Assembly (NCBI GenBank): GCA_012519875.1 | Contig: JAAYPL010000031.1 | Location: forward strand, 1 to 21,518 | DNA length: 21,518 bases | From: Clostridiaceae bacterium | GTDB lineage: Bacteria > Bacillota > Clostridia > Saccharofermentanales > UBA5734 | Direction of reading: 5' to 3' | Shown: positions 7,974 through 15,878 of the stretch, piece after piece | Layout of the letters: each line of letters opens with the position of its first letter | Position numbering within the stretch: the stretch's first letter is position 1 | Made by a program: the position numbers and the translations under genes | Notes under the pieces: generated by a model | Databases searched by the model: none | Told to the model about the DNA's origin: nothing | What the model saw: only the letters and a program-made list of their open reading frames with translations

Positions 7974-8387
7974 TTACCTCCATTCTCCATACTCCTTTCC
8001 ACACCATACCGCAATTTCGCAGATCAGGTCAAGGGGAAGCGGCTTGTCATAGGGGAGTTGGATGGTTCCTTTGCTGGTTTTGTATCCTTGCAGCCGGTCT
8101 GCAAAGGCTTCTACCGCCGCAGGGCCGGGATACAGCCCGATGTGTTTTTTTAATACCGCAAACTGGATCAGGTTCCGCTTTTTCCAGTAGGTCGGCATAC
8201 TCCAGGAAATCTTTTGCACAGCGTCCGGCAGTGCGTTTTGGATGACTTCGTTGATCTGACAGAGATACAGCCGGGTATATTCCGGCTGCTGTGCGATATA
8301 TTCCTCAATGCTCTGCGGAGCAGTACCGCAGTAATGGCTTTGATTGGTATTCTTAAACTTCCGTCCGCATTTGGGACATTCCCACAT
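7974..8387 (-). CDS. DUF1801 domain protein with N-terminal zinc-finger-like motif
   Basis: A protein of 137 aa. Residues 4-20 form a CPKC...HYC motif like a small zinc ribbon, and the rest is a DUF1801 domain (YdhG/Fra-like fold), seen in PTYWKKRNLIQFAVLKKHIGLYPGPAAVEAF and the C-terminal KPLPLDLICEI. Some DUF1801 proteins have been called iron chaperones, but the family is not well characterised. It lies between the GNAT-DUF1905 gene (14-base gap) and rhuM (6-base gap), with AAGGAGGTGG ahead of the ATG. DUF1801 and DUF1905 domains often occur in the same small stress-related clusters, which fits the neighbouring fusion gene. Family call is fairly sure; role is unknown. Confidence 0.85.
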   Translation of the reverse strand: MWECPKCGRKFKNTNQSHYCGTAPQSIEEYIAQQPEYTRLYLCQINEVIQNALPDAVQKISWSMPTYWKKRNLIQFAVLKKHIGLYPGPAAVEAFADRLQGYKTSKGTIQLPYDKPLPLDLICEIAVWCGKEYGEWR

Positions 8388-8401
8388 GGCATTCCACCTC
8401 C

Positions 8402-9124
8402 TTACGGCCGAGCCACTGTTACAGTAACTTTCACAGGATCACCCGGCTGTTTTCCAATTTTTTCTCGAATATCTTTCCGAATCCCAATGATATAGCAAAC
8501 GGAACCGTCTTCGTTTTTTACTCCCATATTGACGATGCTGCCGGAGTACGGCTCGCCGTCAAAGGTGATCTCCGCTTTCATCCGGCCCTTTCCGAACTCT
8601 TTTCGAATGTCATAAGGAAAGCGCACATAAGCGCCGCCTTTGTCTGGGACAGGTTCGATTTTTGCCAGAAATTCATAATGCGTTTGGCACGTTTCCTTTT
8701 TTCCTCGTTTCCAACCCATGGTATAGTCTATCTCGCCAGTTTCGTGGTCAGTTTCTGTTTGGAGAACCAAAAAGCCTTCCCGCTCATAAAACGATACTGC
8801 CCTCTGGTTTTTCTGATACACATTTAATGTCATGGATGGATGCACAGATTTCACATGATCCAGAAGCCGCTTTCCGATCCGGTTGCCGCGCGATTCTTTT
8901 TTGACAAAGATTCCGGCAAGGTAGTTTTTCTGCATCCCTGCAAATCCAAGGATACGCCCATTTTCTTCGTATATATAAACTTCCGCACACAAAAGCTGCT
9001 CACGGACTTCCGCCGCATGACTTTCCCAATATCTTCTCGGAATAAATCTGTGGGCATCCCAATTCCCGTGAAGCCACAGTTCTATAACTTGATCCATATC
9101 TTCCACACATAATTTTCGAATCAT
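8402..9124 (-). CDS. GNAT N-acetyltransferase fused to a DUF1905 domain
   Basis: A 240-aa two-domain protein. Residues 1 to about 140 are a GNAT acetyltransferase: acetyl-CoA loop RGNRIG at 79-84, preceded by LAGIFVKKES, and NVYQKNQRAVSFYEREGF at 101-118, which is the usual C-terminal motif B. Residues about 150-240 match DUF1905, a small beta-rich domain: YVRFPYDIRKEFGKGRMKAEITFDG and a closing GDPVKVTVTV. GNAT enzymes transfer acetyl from acetyl-CoA to amines on small molecules or proteins; the substrate is unknown. The gene starts 11 bases after the MFS pump gene, so resistance-related acetylation is possible but unproven. DUF1905 may bind a ligand or tether a partner. Confidence 0.85.
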   Translation of the reverse strand: MIRKLCVEDMDQVIELWLHGNWDAHRFIPRRYWESHAAEVREQLLCAEVYIYEENGRILGFAGMQKNYLAGIFVKKESRGNRIGKRLLDHVKSVHPSMTLNVYQKNQRAVSFYEREGFLVLQTETDHETGEIDYTMGWKRGKKETCQTHYEFLAKIEPVPDKGGAYVRFPYDIRKEFGKGRMKAEITFDGEPYSGSIVNMGVKNEDGSVCYIIGIRKDIREKIGKQPGDPVKVTVTVARP

Positions 9125-9135
9125 ATACAGCCTCT

Positions 9136-10374
9136 CTATTCAGATTTTTCCCGGTCGATGTGCCGGATGGAGGGAATTCCATACATGAGTCCGGCCAGTA
9201 CGATGCAGAGTACGCCGGTGAAAGCAAACCAGTTCTGCGTCCCCACAGTATCTGCAAACGCGCCGGACAGCATCAGGCCGATGGGCATTGCCAGAGACGC
9301 AACGCTGCCGTACAGTCCAAATACCCGGCCCAGATATTCTGGAGGGATGCGTTCCTGCATCAGCGCGGTGACCGGCCCGTTATAAAAAGGAGTGGAAAAT
9401 CCCATGGCCACGCAACACATGGCAAACAGCCAGAAGCCGTTTGATGGCAGCAGGCCGGAAAGAAGGATCGGCACACCCATCAAAACTACTGCACCGATGA
9501 TCGACGTCGCCCTGTTCTGGAAGCCGCCCCATTTGCCGAGCAGCAGACCGCCGGCCAGCATTCCGATAGAAAAGGCAATTTCTGCGATGGACGCATGGAC
9601 GGTGGTGCCGCCAAAACAGTCCAGCGACATGAGTGGGAACAGGGCGTTGATGGGGGAATACAAAATCATAAACAGCGCCGCTGTCCACATCAGGGCATAC
9701 AGGCCCCGCTGCTTTCGGATCACAGCAAGCCCTTCACGCATCTCTCTGAACAGAGAGGGCTTCCCGGCTACCACCTGTTCCACTTTGTGGTTTGGAATAT
9801 GGATCAGCGCCACCGCAAGGCTGGCCGCCAATGCGCCGAACACATCCAGCGCCACCATCTGGCTGATGGTGCAGATCGGGTACAAAATCCCGGCGATGGC
9901 AGTCCCAGCGATGTAGCCGACAGTTTGCAGCGACTGGGTGTAGCCGGAACACCTTGTCAGCTCCTCGGCAGGCACGATCAGGGGCGTTGCCGCGCTGATG
10001 GCAGGCGTATGGAAAGCAGTTCCCATGCTCCGCACAGCAAGCACGGCGAGCACCAGCGAGATGGGAAGTTCGCCGCCTGCGGAAGCAAGCACCAATACCA
10101 GACTGACTGCGGCAATAAACAAGTCCGCCCCTATCATGGCCGTTTTCCGGCTCACCCGGTCCACCAGCGTCCCGGCAACCATTCCCAATATGGCGCTGGG
10201 TAAAAAGCCCGCCATGGATGCAAGGGACAGCACCAGCGCCGAGCCGGTTTGGGCGGTCAGATACCAGATCAGCGCCATTTGCAGAATTGAGCTGGTCAGC
10301 ACGGAAATCGCCTGTCCCGCCCACAGGATATAGAAATTTTTCTTCCAGAGATTGTTTTGCCTGTTATGTTCCAT
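9136..10374 (-). CDS. MFS efflux transporter, macrolide-efflux (Mef)-like
   Basis: Drug/proton antiporter of 412 aa in the major facilitator superfamily, predicted to have 12 membrane helices. The N-terminus (NFYILWAGQAISVLTSSILQ, ALIWYLTAQTGSALVLSLASM) and later GTAFHTPAISAATPLIVP, ALFPLMSLDCFGGT and PEYLGRVFGLYGS strongly resemble Mef macrolide pumps as I remember them. The DRVSRKTAMIGAD loop between helices 2 and 3 is the MFS signature region. I chose the ATG at 10374, which overlaps the DUF2200 end by 11 bases; the frame extends to 10416 but that part lies within DUF2200 coding. No Msr ribosome-protection gene is adjacent, unlike classical mef-msr pairs. Family is firm; macrolide specificity is inferred. 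Confidence 0.88.
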   Translation of the reverse strand: MEHNRQNNLWKKNFYILWAGQAISVLTSSILQMALIWYLTAQTGSALVLSLASMAGFLPSAILGMVAGTLVDRVSRKTAMIGADLFIAAVSLVLVLASAGGELPISLVLAVLAVRSMGTAFHTPAISAATPLIVPAEELTRCSGYTQSLQTVGYIAGTAIAGILYPICTISQMVALDVFGALAASLAVALIHIPNHKVEQVVAGKPSLFREMREGLAVIRKQRGLYALMWTAALFMILYSPINALFPLMSLDCFGGTTVHASIAEIAFSIGMLAGGLLLGKWGGFQNRATSIIGAVVLMGVPILLSGLLPSNGFWLFAMCCVAMGFSTPFYNGPVTALMQERIPPEYLGRVFGLYGSVASLAMPIGLMLSGAFADTVGTQNWFAFTGVLCIVLAGLMYGIPSIRHIDREKSE

Positions 10375-10720
10375 CACGCAGTATTTTCTCCATAACCTTG
10401 CCTTTAGCAAGTTCATCGACCAGTTTATCCAGATATCGAATCTCCTGCATCAGCGGTTCCTCAATGGTTTCCACACGCACACCGCATATAACGCCGGTAA
10501 TCAGTTTCCGATTTGGGTTCAGATGCGGAGCATTACGGAAGAAATCGCCGTATGTCACAGAACCCGCCGCAGCCTTTTCAATTTCTTCTGCGGTATATCC
10601 CGTCAGCCAGGTGATGACCTGAGTTACTTCCTCCAATGTACGCCCTTTTTTCTCCGCCTTACTAACCAAAAGCGGATAAATCTTGCTAAAACTCATGCTA
10701 TAAACTTTTTCGTGATTCAT
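10364..10720 (-). CDS. DUF2200 domain-containing protein
   Basis: A soluble protein of 118 aa that fits DUF2200 along its whole length: MNHEKVYSMSFSKIYPLLVSKAEKKGR at the start, QVITWLTGYTAEEIE, then HLNPNRKLITGVICGVRVE, and MQEIRYLDKLVDELAKGK near the end. Function is unknown; the family is small and often found near transporters or stress genes. The correct ATG is at 10720, overlapping the stop of the upstream small membrane-protein gene by four bases. Its own end overlaps the MFS pump start by 11 bases, so all three are translationally coupled. Confidence 0.88.
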   Translation of the reverse strand: MNHEKVYSMSFSKIYPLLVSKAEKKGRTLEEVTQVITWLTGYTAEEIEKAAAGSVTYGDFFRNAPHLNPNRKLITGVICGVRVETIEEPLMQEIRYLDKLVDELAKGKVMEKILRDGT

Positions 10721-10950
10721 ACGGTTTTCTCCTGTTCTTCCGTCTGCCATGTGCGGAAAAGTTTCTCCATCAACGGGATGTAAGTTGCAAGGAATGTCAC
10801 GGCACCAATACAAAAGACAGCCTTTTTCTTTTCTTTGGGAACCAGCATCCCAACCATAACGCCAACGGAAAACAGACACATTTTCAGTAGAGCAAGGGTT
10901 TTCCAACTGCTCTCTTTACAATACCGGTCTGCAACTTCAAACAATCTCAT
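10717..10950 (-). CDS. Small two-helix membrane protein (often labelled permease of phosphate ABC transporter)
   Basis: A protein of 77 aa with a charged N-terminal helix (RLFEVADRYCKESSWK), a first membrane segment (LALLKMCLFSVGVMVGMLVP, about residues 19-38), a KEKKK turn and a second membrane segment (AVFCIGAVTFLATYIPLM). Databases commonly name such proteins permease of phosphate ABC transporter, but it is far too short for a permease and no phosphate genes are nearby, so I treat that name as unreliable. I chose the ATG at 10950 for its GGAGGGAG ribosome site; the longer frame overlaps the zinc-finger gene. It opens the compact cargo segment and overlaps DUF2200 by four bases. Confidence 0.8.
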   Translation of the reverse strand: MRLFEVADRYCKESSWKTLALLKMCLFSVGVMVGMLVPKEKKKAVFCIGAVTFLATYIPLMEKLFRTWQTEEQEKTV

Positions 10951-11026
10951 AGCTGATATCTCCCTCCAATATTTGCAGAACAGATTACGTTTTTTGACAA
11001 AACAGATGTTAGGCTTCGTCTCTTTG

Positions 11027-11923
11027 CTACTTTTTTGAACGATTCTTATAGACATTGTACTGGTTCTTGCACCGTGGGCTGCAAAAGGCGGCGTTGGACC
11101 GACTGCCCAGGAACACCTTCTGGCAGTGCTTGCACAGGCGCAGGGGCTGGTCACCGTCCACCAGCATAAAGCTGAACATCATCTGGATGCCCAGCAGCAA
11201 CGAATGGAAATCCCAGTAGATGGTGGGCTTATCCAGCAGCTCGATATGGTAACTGGGGGCAATCCCACCAAACGCAGCCATGGCCTTGCGGTACAGTCCC
11301 CGTGCGTCCTCGTCGATGGAATCATAGTCATTGTAGTACAAAATGGCCGTGGTCAGCGTAAAGGCCCAGTCCTTGAACTGCTGGGCAACCCAGTCATAGG
11401 GTTCCGCATACTCCCGCTGGAAGCTCATGTTCTTCGCCATCGGCTCGTCCATGAAAGTCATGGTCAGGGCAATCATTGTCCGGTCACCGGACACGTTCCA
11501 TGTAGATTCTATGCCTTTCTTCACCAAGTCCAGCTGGTCAAAGGGATAAAACAGGGACAGATATTTGTCCGTCGCCATGGATTCTTCCTTGATAAAATGG
11601 TTTTTGGGCAGGTATACCGCCTCATAGTCCATAAAGGACGGCGTGGTGGGCAGAGCGGTCATCAGCCCCAGCAGGCCGTACCGGGTGACAAACTCCATCA
11701 CCGCCTTTTCCACTTCTGCCTCCGGCTTGCGCCCCATCATCAGCATCCCCACATTCAGCGCATCCAGCACAATGTTGGGGGCCTCTTTCAGCGGATTGTA
11801 GACATCCGGCTTTGCACTCTTGCCGGGGGTGATGTACCGCTTGCCATCTTCCGCTGTTTTCAGCTCGTAGTGATCGTACCGCACCCAATGGGAACGGGAC
11901 TGTTCAAACAAATTTTTCATCAT
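11027..11923 (-). CDS. Uncharacterised protein with C-terminal CGNR-like zinc finger
   Basis: A protein of 298 aa whose main body I do not recognise; it is soluble and acidic to neutral, with no transmembrane helices. Residues 264-285 form a zinc-finger pattern C264-x2-C267-x13-C281-x3-C285 within LCKHCQKVFLGSRSNAAFCS, followed by a basic tail. The same spacing and similar residues occur at the C-terminus of TnpX in this element. The finger resembles the CGNR type seen in putative regulators. The gene begins 31 bases after the sigma-like gene with an AAGGAG ribosome site, so the two probably form a unit. A DNA- or RNA-binding regulatory role is a guess based on the finger and neighbour. Confidence 0.75.
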   Translation of the reverse strand: MMKNLFEQSRSHWVRYDHYELKTAEDGKRYITPGKSAKPDVYNPLKEAPNIVLDALNVGMLMMGRKPEAEVEKAVMEFVTRYGLLGLMTALPTTPSFMDYEAVYLPKNHFIKEESMATDKYLSLFYPFDQLDLVKKGIESTWNVSGDRTMIALTMTFMDEPMAKNMSFQREYAEPYDWVAQQFKDWAFTLTTAILYYNDYDSIDEDARGLYRKAMAAFGGIAPSYHIELLDKPTIYWDFHSLLLGIQMMFSFMLVDGDQPLRLCKHCQKVFLGSRSNAAFCSPRCKNQYNVYKNRSKK

Positions 11924-11954
11924 ACACGCCCTTTCTCCTTAATCGTCCCAATTA

Positions 11955-12803
11955 TCAGGGGCGGTTTTTCTTTTTTCTGCGCTTGGTCTTGTTCTCCCGC
12001 CGGATCACGGCATCCTTGCCCTGTTTCTTTGCGATTTTTGAGTATTCCTCCAAAAATTGGCGTTCCCGCAAGGTCAGGCTGCCGCCATGCTCCTGTTTGC
12101 CGCACAGATGGTCATACATCTGGCGCTGCAATTTCTTGTGGATGGTTTTTCGCAGCTTGCGGATGTTGCGGTCAGACTGCCCACGAACAGCGGCAAGACG
12201 GGTGGTGCTGTACAGCCGCAAAGAGAGGAAATACAGAACTTCCTTATGTTCCTCGCTTAATTCCTCCACCATGCGGGATATAAAGGTGTCAGCGGTCAGG
12301 TTGTGCATCTCATAGGGGCAGTCAAACAGGATGTCCAGAAAGTTTCCGGCCATCAGTTGCCGGTATGTAGGGTTGTTCATCCAGCGGGGAATGAGTTTGG
12401 GTTCCGGCACCGCCTGATATTCCAGCGGCACATCTCCACGGAGGTTTTCATGGTCCCGTTCCCGGCGCTCCCGGTTCCGGTCCAGCTTGTTCCATTCCTC
12501 CACCACGTCCCGGAAATCCTTCTCCGTGCGTGCTGCTTCCTCCAGCCGCCGTATGGCCTCGGCCCGCATCTCCCGTTTGAGCCGTTTATCACTGACCGGG
12601 GCGGCTTCTTCCTCCTCGTCCTCCAGTTCCGTTTCATAGTCGATGGGATGCTCGTCCTGCTCCAGCTCGCTTTCCAGCTCGGCCAGACGTTCTTCCGCAA
12701 GCGCCTGTTCCAGCGTTTCTTCCGCCCCTGCGCCTGTCCCATCGTCCCATCCGGCGAAGCCACCCTCGGTATCCAGAAGCTCGTCATCAGACAGATACGC
12801 CAT
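11955..12803 (-). CDS. Sigma-factor-like HTH protein (region-4-like), element regulator
   Basis: A 282-aa protein with an acidic N-terminus (residues about 24-68, Glu/Asp-rich), a charged coiled-coil-like middle (72-120), a region-4-like helix-turn-helix (about 176-230: ISRMVEELSEEHKEVLYFLSLRLYS, then RGQSDRNIRKLRKTIHKKL) and a very basic C-terminal tail. Similar proteins are annotated sigma-70 family in clostridial elements, but I see no region 2 that would bind the -10 element, so it may be a sigma-region-4 regulator rather than a true sigma factor. The ATG at 12803 follows GAGGTGGGG; the frame extends upstream to 12863 without a good ribosome site. It is divergent from tnpW, and the two probably share the 262-base control region. 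Confidence 0.72.
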   Translation of the reverse strand: MAYLSDDELLDTEGGFAGWDDGTGAGAEETLEQALAEERLAELESELEQDEHPIDYETELEDEEEEAAPVSDKRLKREMRAEAIRRLEEAARTEKDFRDVVEEWNKLDRNRERRERDHENLRGDVPLEYQAVPEPKLIPRWMNNPTYRQLMAGNFLDILFDCPYEMHNLTADTFISRMVEELSEEHKEVLYFLSLRLYSTTRLAAVRGQSDRNIRKLRKTIHKKLQRQMYDHLCGKQEHGGSLTLRERQFLEEYSKIAKKQGKDAVIRRENKTKRRKKKNRP

Positions 12804-13065
12804 GACCCCACCTCTTTTCAAAAAAATATTTTGCAATTTTTCAAAAATGGTTCCGTTTTGCACCCCGGATTTCTCCTATTAGTGAAAGGGTAATCTAAAA
12901 ATAAGTTACTTGGGTTACATCGGCTCATTCACGCTGGAGAAAGGGGGCTTTCGCCATGTTCAGGCTTGACACAAAAAAGAAGTAACACAATCGCAGGTTA
13001 CAAACATCGGAACTACAACAACAGTATACACCGGATGCGCCGAAAGCGCAAGAAAGAGAGGTTCT
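12804..13065. promoter_or_regulatory. Divergent intergenic region between sigma-like gene and tnpW-tnpX
   Basis: The 262 bases separate oppositely transcribed genes, so they should hold both promoters. On the plus strand there is a consensus -35 TTGACA at 12966-12971, but no good -10 at 16-18 bases. A TATACA lies at 13025-13030 without a matching -35. GTAAC/GTTAC short inverted repeats flank 12982-13001. A nine-codon ORF (12956-12985) with a purine-rich upstream stretch overlaps the -35. I cannot assign a definite promoter on the minus strand. Confidence 0.4.
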
Positions 13066-13269
13066 ATGGCAGATAAAAACGCCGTGTTTCTAACCCGGCA
13101 CATTGGCAACACCACCTATAAAGTTCGTGTCTACCTCAGCGAAACCGCCGAGGAAACGATGGAAGATAAAATTCTGCGGCTGATCCGCAATGACGGGCTG
13201 GCAAACCAGCCGGAATGTGGTATAATGGAACTGCCACAAATGAGCCGTCCGTCTGAAAGGAGCGCCTGA
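13066..13269 (+). CDS. tnpW: Transposon-encoded protein TnpW
   Basis: A protein of 67 aa matching the TnpW family of Tn4451-like elements. Recognisable are FLTRHIGNTTYKVRVYLSETAEETMEDKILRLIRND, forming two beta strands then a helix, and a closing short variable tail. Role in recombination is not established. Its stop lies one base before the tnpX ATG, so translation of the two is coupled. A GAGAGG ribosome site precedes the start. In Tn4451 tnpW sits at the far end of the element; here it is immediately upstream of tnpX, as in many gut clostridial relatives. Confidence 0.88.
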   Translation: MADKNAVFLTRHIGNTTYKVRVYLSETAEETMEDKILRLIRNDGLANQPECGIMELPQMSRPSERSA

Positions 13270-13270
13270 T

Positions 13271-15190
13271 ATGGCAAACAGACAGACGGAAGAAAAAATC
13301 ACTGCGCTCTATGAGCGCCTGTCCCGTGACGATGACCTCACGGGCGACTCGAACTCCATTCTGAACCAGAAACGTTATCTCGAAAGCTATGCAGTACAGC
13401 GGGGCTACACCAATATCGTCCACTACACAGACGATGGGTGGTCCGGCGGCAACTTTGACCGTCCCGCATGGAAGCGCCTTGTGGCGGACATCGAGGCGGG
13501 AAAGGTAGCCCATCTGCTGTGTAAGGACCTAAGTCGGATCGGCAGAAACTACCTGCAAACCGGCTTTTATACCGAGGTAATGTTCCGGCAGAATGGGGTT
13601 CATTTTGTTGCTGTCGCCAATAATATCGACAGTGAGGAACAGGACAGCGGCGAATTTGCGCCCTTTCTCAATATCATGAACGAATGGTATCTGCGTGACC
13701 AGTCAAAAAAGGTTTCAGCAGCATACCGCGTCAAAGGCAAGGCGGGCAAGCCCACCACCAACAACGCCATCTATGGCTACAAAAAAGACCCGGAGGACAA
13801 GGACCACTGGCTGGTAGACGAGGAAGCCGCCGCCGTGGTGCAGCGGATCTTCCGGCTTGCTGTGGAGGGGCACGGTCCCCATGAGATTGCCAAGATACTC
13901 ACACAGGAAAAGGTGGAGTGCCCCGCCTATTATCTGGCACGAAACGGCAGAGGCAGCCGGAAGAACACCGTGGACACCAGCCGCCCCTATGACTGGTACG
14001 GCTTCACGGTCAGCTCCATGCTGGAGAAACCGGAGTATATGGGGCACACCGTCAATTTCCGTTCCTCCAAAAAGTCCTACCGGGATAAGCGGGTAAAAAA
14101 TGATCCGTCCGACTGGCTGATTTTTGAGAACACCCACGAGGCCATTGTTGACCCGGAAACCTGGCAGCTGGCCCAGCAGGTGAAGCGAACCGTGCGCCGG
14201 ACAGATACCACCGGCGTCGCCAATCCCCTGACCGGCCTTGTGTTCTGCGCCGACTGCGGAGCCAAGATGTATAACCACCGGGGCAAGCGCAAAAAGGACG
14301 GGCGGGAGTATGGAACTGACTTTTATAACTGCTCTACCTACACCCTGACCTTTGAGCGTGAAACCCAGATGTGTTTTTCCCACACCGTCAGCACCAAAGC
14401 CCTGAACGCTCTGATTCTGGAAACCATCCGCACCACTGCCAGCTATGCCATCCAGAACAAGGAGGAATTCATTCAGAAGGTTCGCAGCATTTCACAGGTT
14501 CGCCAGCAGGAAGCGGCCAAGGAGCTGAAACGCAAGGTCGCCAAAGAACGCAGGCGCAGCGCCGAGCTGGACGTGCTGATTAAAAAGTTGTATGAAACCT
14601 ATGCCATGGGCAAGTTGGAGGAAAAACGGTTCGAGCTGCTGTGTGCCGAATATGAGAAGGAACAGGCCGAGCTGGAACAGCTGCTTGCCTCTGAGCAGGC
14701 ACAGCTGGACCAGTTTCACGAGGACACCGACCGTGCCAGCCACTTTCTGGCGCTGGCACAGAAATATACGGATTTCACCGAGCTGACCGCCCCCATGATC
14801 CATGAATTTGTGGAGAAGATTCTGGTCCATGCCCCGGACAGAAGCACCGGGGAGCGGGTGCAGGAAATCGAGATTTACCTGAACTTTATCGGGAAATTTG
14901 AAGTGCCCATGCCTGAACCCACCGAGGAAGAACTGGCTGCGGAGGAAAAGCGCCGCCAGAAGCGTATCCGTGACCACGAAAAATACCTGCGCCAGAAGGA
15001 GCGAAAACAGAAGATTGCTGAGGGGCTGATCATTCCGGGGGAACCGTACCAGCTGGTATGCCAGTGCTGCGGAGAGCCGTTCCAGTCGGTCCGCCCCAAC
15101 GCTAAATTCTGCAAACCCGCCTGCCGGGAGAAGTTCTACCGGCAGGAAAAGCGGAAAGCCAAAGAAACGGAAGCATCACAAACTGCATAA
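13271..15190 (+). CDS. tnpX: TnpX-type large serine recombinase
   Basis: Site-specific recombinase of 639 aa that should excise and insert the element. The N-terminal resolvase domain has the likely catalytic Ser18 in LYERLSRDD and the DLSRIGRN motif at 86-93. The recombinase domain follows (about 150-310). A zinc ribbon holds C326, C329, C354 and C368. A long coiled coil spans about 395-490 and a DUF4368-like stretch about 500-570. A second zinc finger lies at the very C-terminus (C597, C600, C614, C618), unusual for this family. An AAAGGAGC ribosome site precedes the ATG. Tn4451 relatives cut at GA dinucleotides, agreeing with the GA at the left junction. The gene ends in a strong terminator. 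Confidence 0.95.
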   Translation: MANRQTEEKITALYERLSRDDDLTGDSNSILNQKRYLESYAVQRGYTNIVHYTDDGWSGGNFDRPAWKRLVADIEAGKVAHLLCKDLSRIGRNYLQTGFYTEVMFRQNGVHFVAVANNIDSEEQDSGEFAPFLNIMNEWYLRDQSKKVSAAYRVKGKAGKPTTNNAIYGYKKDPEDKDHWLVDEEAAAVVQRIFRLAVEGHGPHEIAKILTQEKVECPAYYLARNGRGSRKNTVDTSRPYDWYGFTVSSMLEKPEYMGHTVNFRSSKKSYRDKRVKNDPSDWLIFENTHEAIVDPETWQLAQQVKRTVRRTDTTGVANPLTGLVFCADCGAKMYNHRGKRKKDGREYGTDFYNCSTYTLTFERETQMCFSHTVSTKALNALILETIRTTASYAIQNKEEFIQKVRSISQVRQQEAAKELKRKVAKERRRSAELDVLIKKLYETYAMGKLEEKRFELLCAEYEKEQAELEQLLASEQAQLDQFHEDTDRASHFLALAQKYTDFTELTAPMIHEFVEKILVHAPDRSTGERVQEIEIYLNFIGKFEVPMPEPTEEELAAEEKRRQKRIRDHEKYLRQKERKQKIAEGLIIPGEPYQLVCQCCGEPFQSVRPNAKFCKPACREKFYRQEKRKAKETEASQTA

Positions 15191-15195
15191 GGACT

Positions 15196-15233
15196 GCGGC
15201 CTGCCCAAAGAAAACGGGCGGGCCGCTTTTTTT
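15196..15233 (+). terminator. Intrinsic terminator after tnpX
   Basis: GCGGCCTGCCC (15196-15206) pairs with GGGCGGGCCGC (15216-15226) around an A-rich loop, with one G-T pair, followed by seven T. It begins six bases after the tnpX stop and separates recombinase transcription from the replication genes. Confidence 0.93.
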
Positions 15234-15257
15234 ATGCCCTGAAACGGAGGGATTTTC

Positions 15258-15878
15258 ATGACACTCTTTGAACTGGTAAAACAGAATATTTGTGTGCCGG
15301 ATGCGGCGGAACACTATGGGCTGCAAGTCAACCGAAACGGGATGTGCAGCTGCCCGTTCCATGAGGACCGGCACCCCAGCATGAAGCTGAACGAACGGTA
15401 TTTTTACTGCTTCGGCTGCGGGGCCACCGGTGATGTGATCGACCTTGTGACGAGGCTGTTTGACCTGAGCAGCTACGAGGCGGCGCAGAAGCTGGCACAG
15501 GATTTCGGGATTGACCCGGACAAGCCCCCGGCGGCAATCGCCTTACCAAAACCGGAGCGACCTCTGCTGAAAGCATACCGGCAGGAAGAAGTGCGCTGCC
15601 TGCGGGTGCTGTGTGATTATCTGCATCTTCTGGAAAGCTGGAAGGCGCAGTACGCACCCAAGACACCGGAAGATGTTCTGGATGACCGGTTTGTGGAAGC
15701 CTGCCAGATGCTGGACTATGTGGAGTATCTGGCGGATTTGCTCATTGCCGCCGAACTGGAACAGCGGGTGAAAATCGTAGAAATGCTGAACAAGGATGGC
15801 CTGATTGCCGGTTTGGAGGAACGGCTGGACAGGCTGAAAAAGGAGGATAACGCCCATGAAAAACAAAACGCAGCTTGA
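15258..15878 (+). CDS. CHC2 zinc-finger primase-like protein (no TOPRIM domain)
   Basis: A 206-aa protein whose first 80 residues match the zinc-binding domain of DnaG-type primases: CPFHEDRHPS (C32, H35) and YFYCFGCGATGDVIDLV (C51, C54), which form the CHC2 zinc site that reads the DNA template. Family helices follow (YEAAQKLAQDFGID, about 77-90). The remainder (about 105-206) is helical and charged, and I see no TOPRIM catalytic motifs (E, DxD). It may be a helicase- or origin-loading partner rather than a full primase. It overlaps the downstream helicase by 23 bases, so the two are coupled. An ACGGAGGG ribosome site precedes the start. Confidence 0.88.
   Translation: MTLFELVKQNICVPDAAEHYGLQVNRNGMCSCPFHEDRHPSMKLNERYFYCFGCGATGDVIDLVTRLFDLSSYEAAQKLAQDFGIDPDKPPAAIALPKPERPLLKAYRQEEVRCLRVLCDYLHLLESWKAQYAPKTPEDVLDDRFVEACQMLDYVEYLADLLIAAELEQRVKIVEMLNKDGLIAGLEERLDRLKKEDNAHEKQNAA

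Noticed and set aside
10717..10950. Phosphate ABC transporter permease
   Set aside because: Two membrane helices and 77 residues cannot form a permease, and no phosphate-uptake genes are near; only the small membrane protein call is kept.
11126..12283. 385-codon plus-strand ORF
   Set aside because: It is antisense to both the zinc-finger and sigma-like genes and spans the gap between them; the product is rich in His, Gln and Cys without domain pattern.
12956..12985. Nine-codon ORF upstream of tnpW as a regulatory leader peptide
   Set aside because: It has a purine-rich upstream stretch, but no attenuator hairpin or telling codon run; evidence is too thin for a feature of its own.
13715..14383. 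222-codon minus-strand ORF inside tnpX
   Set aside because: It is antisense to the well-supported recombinase gene and has no domain or ribosome site.
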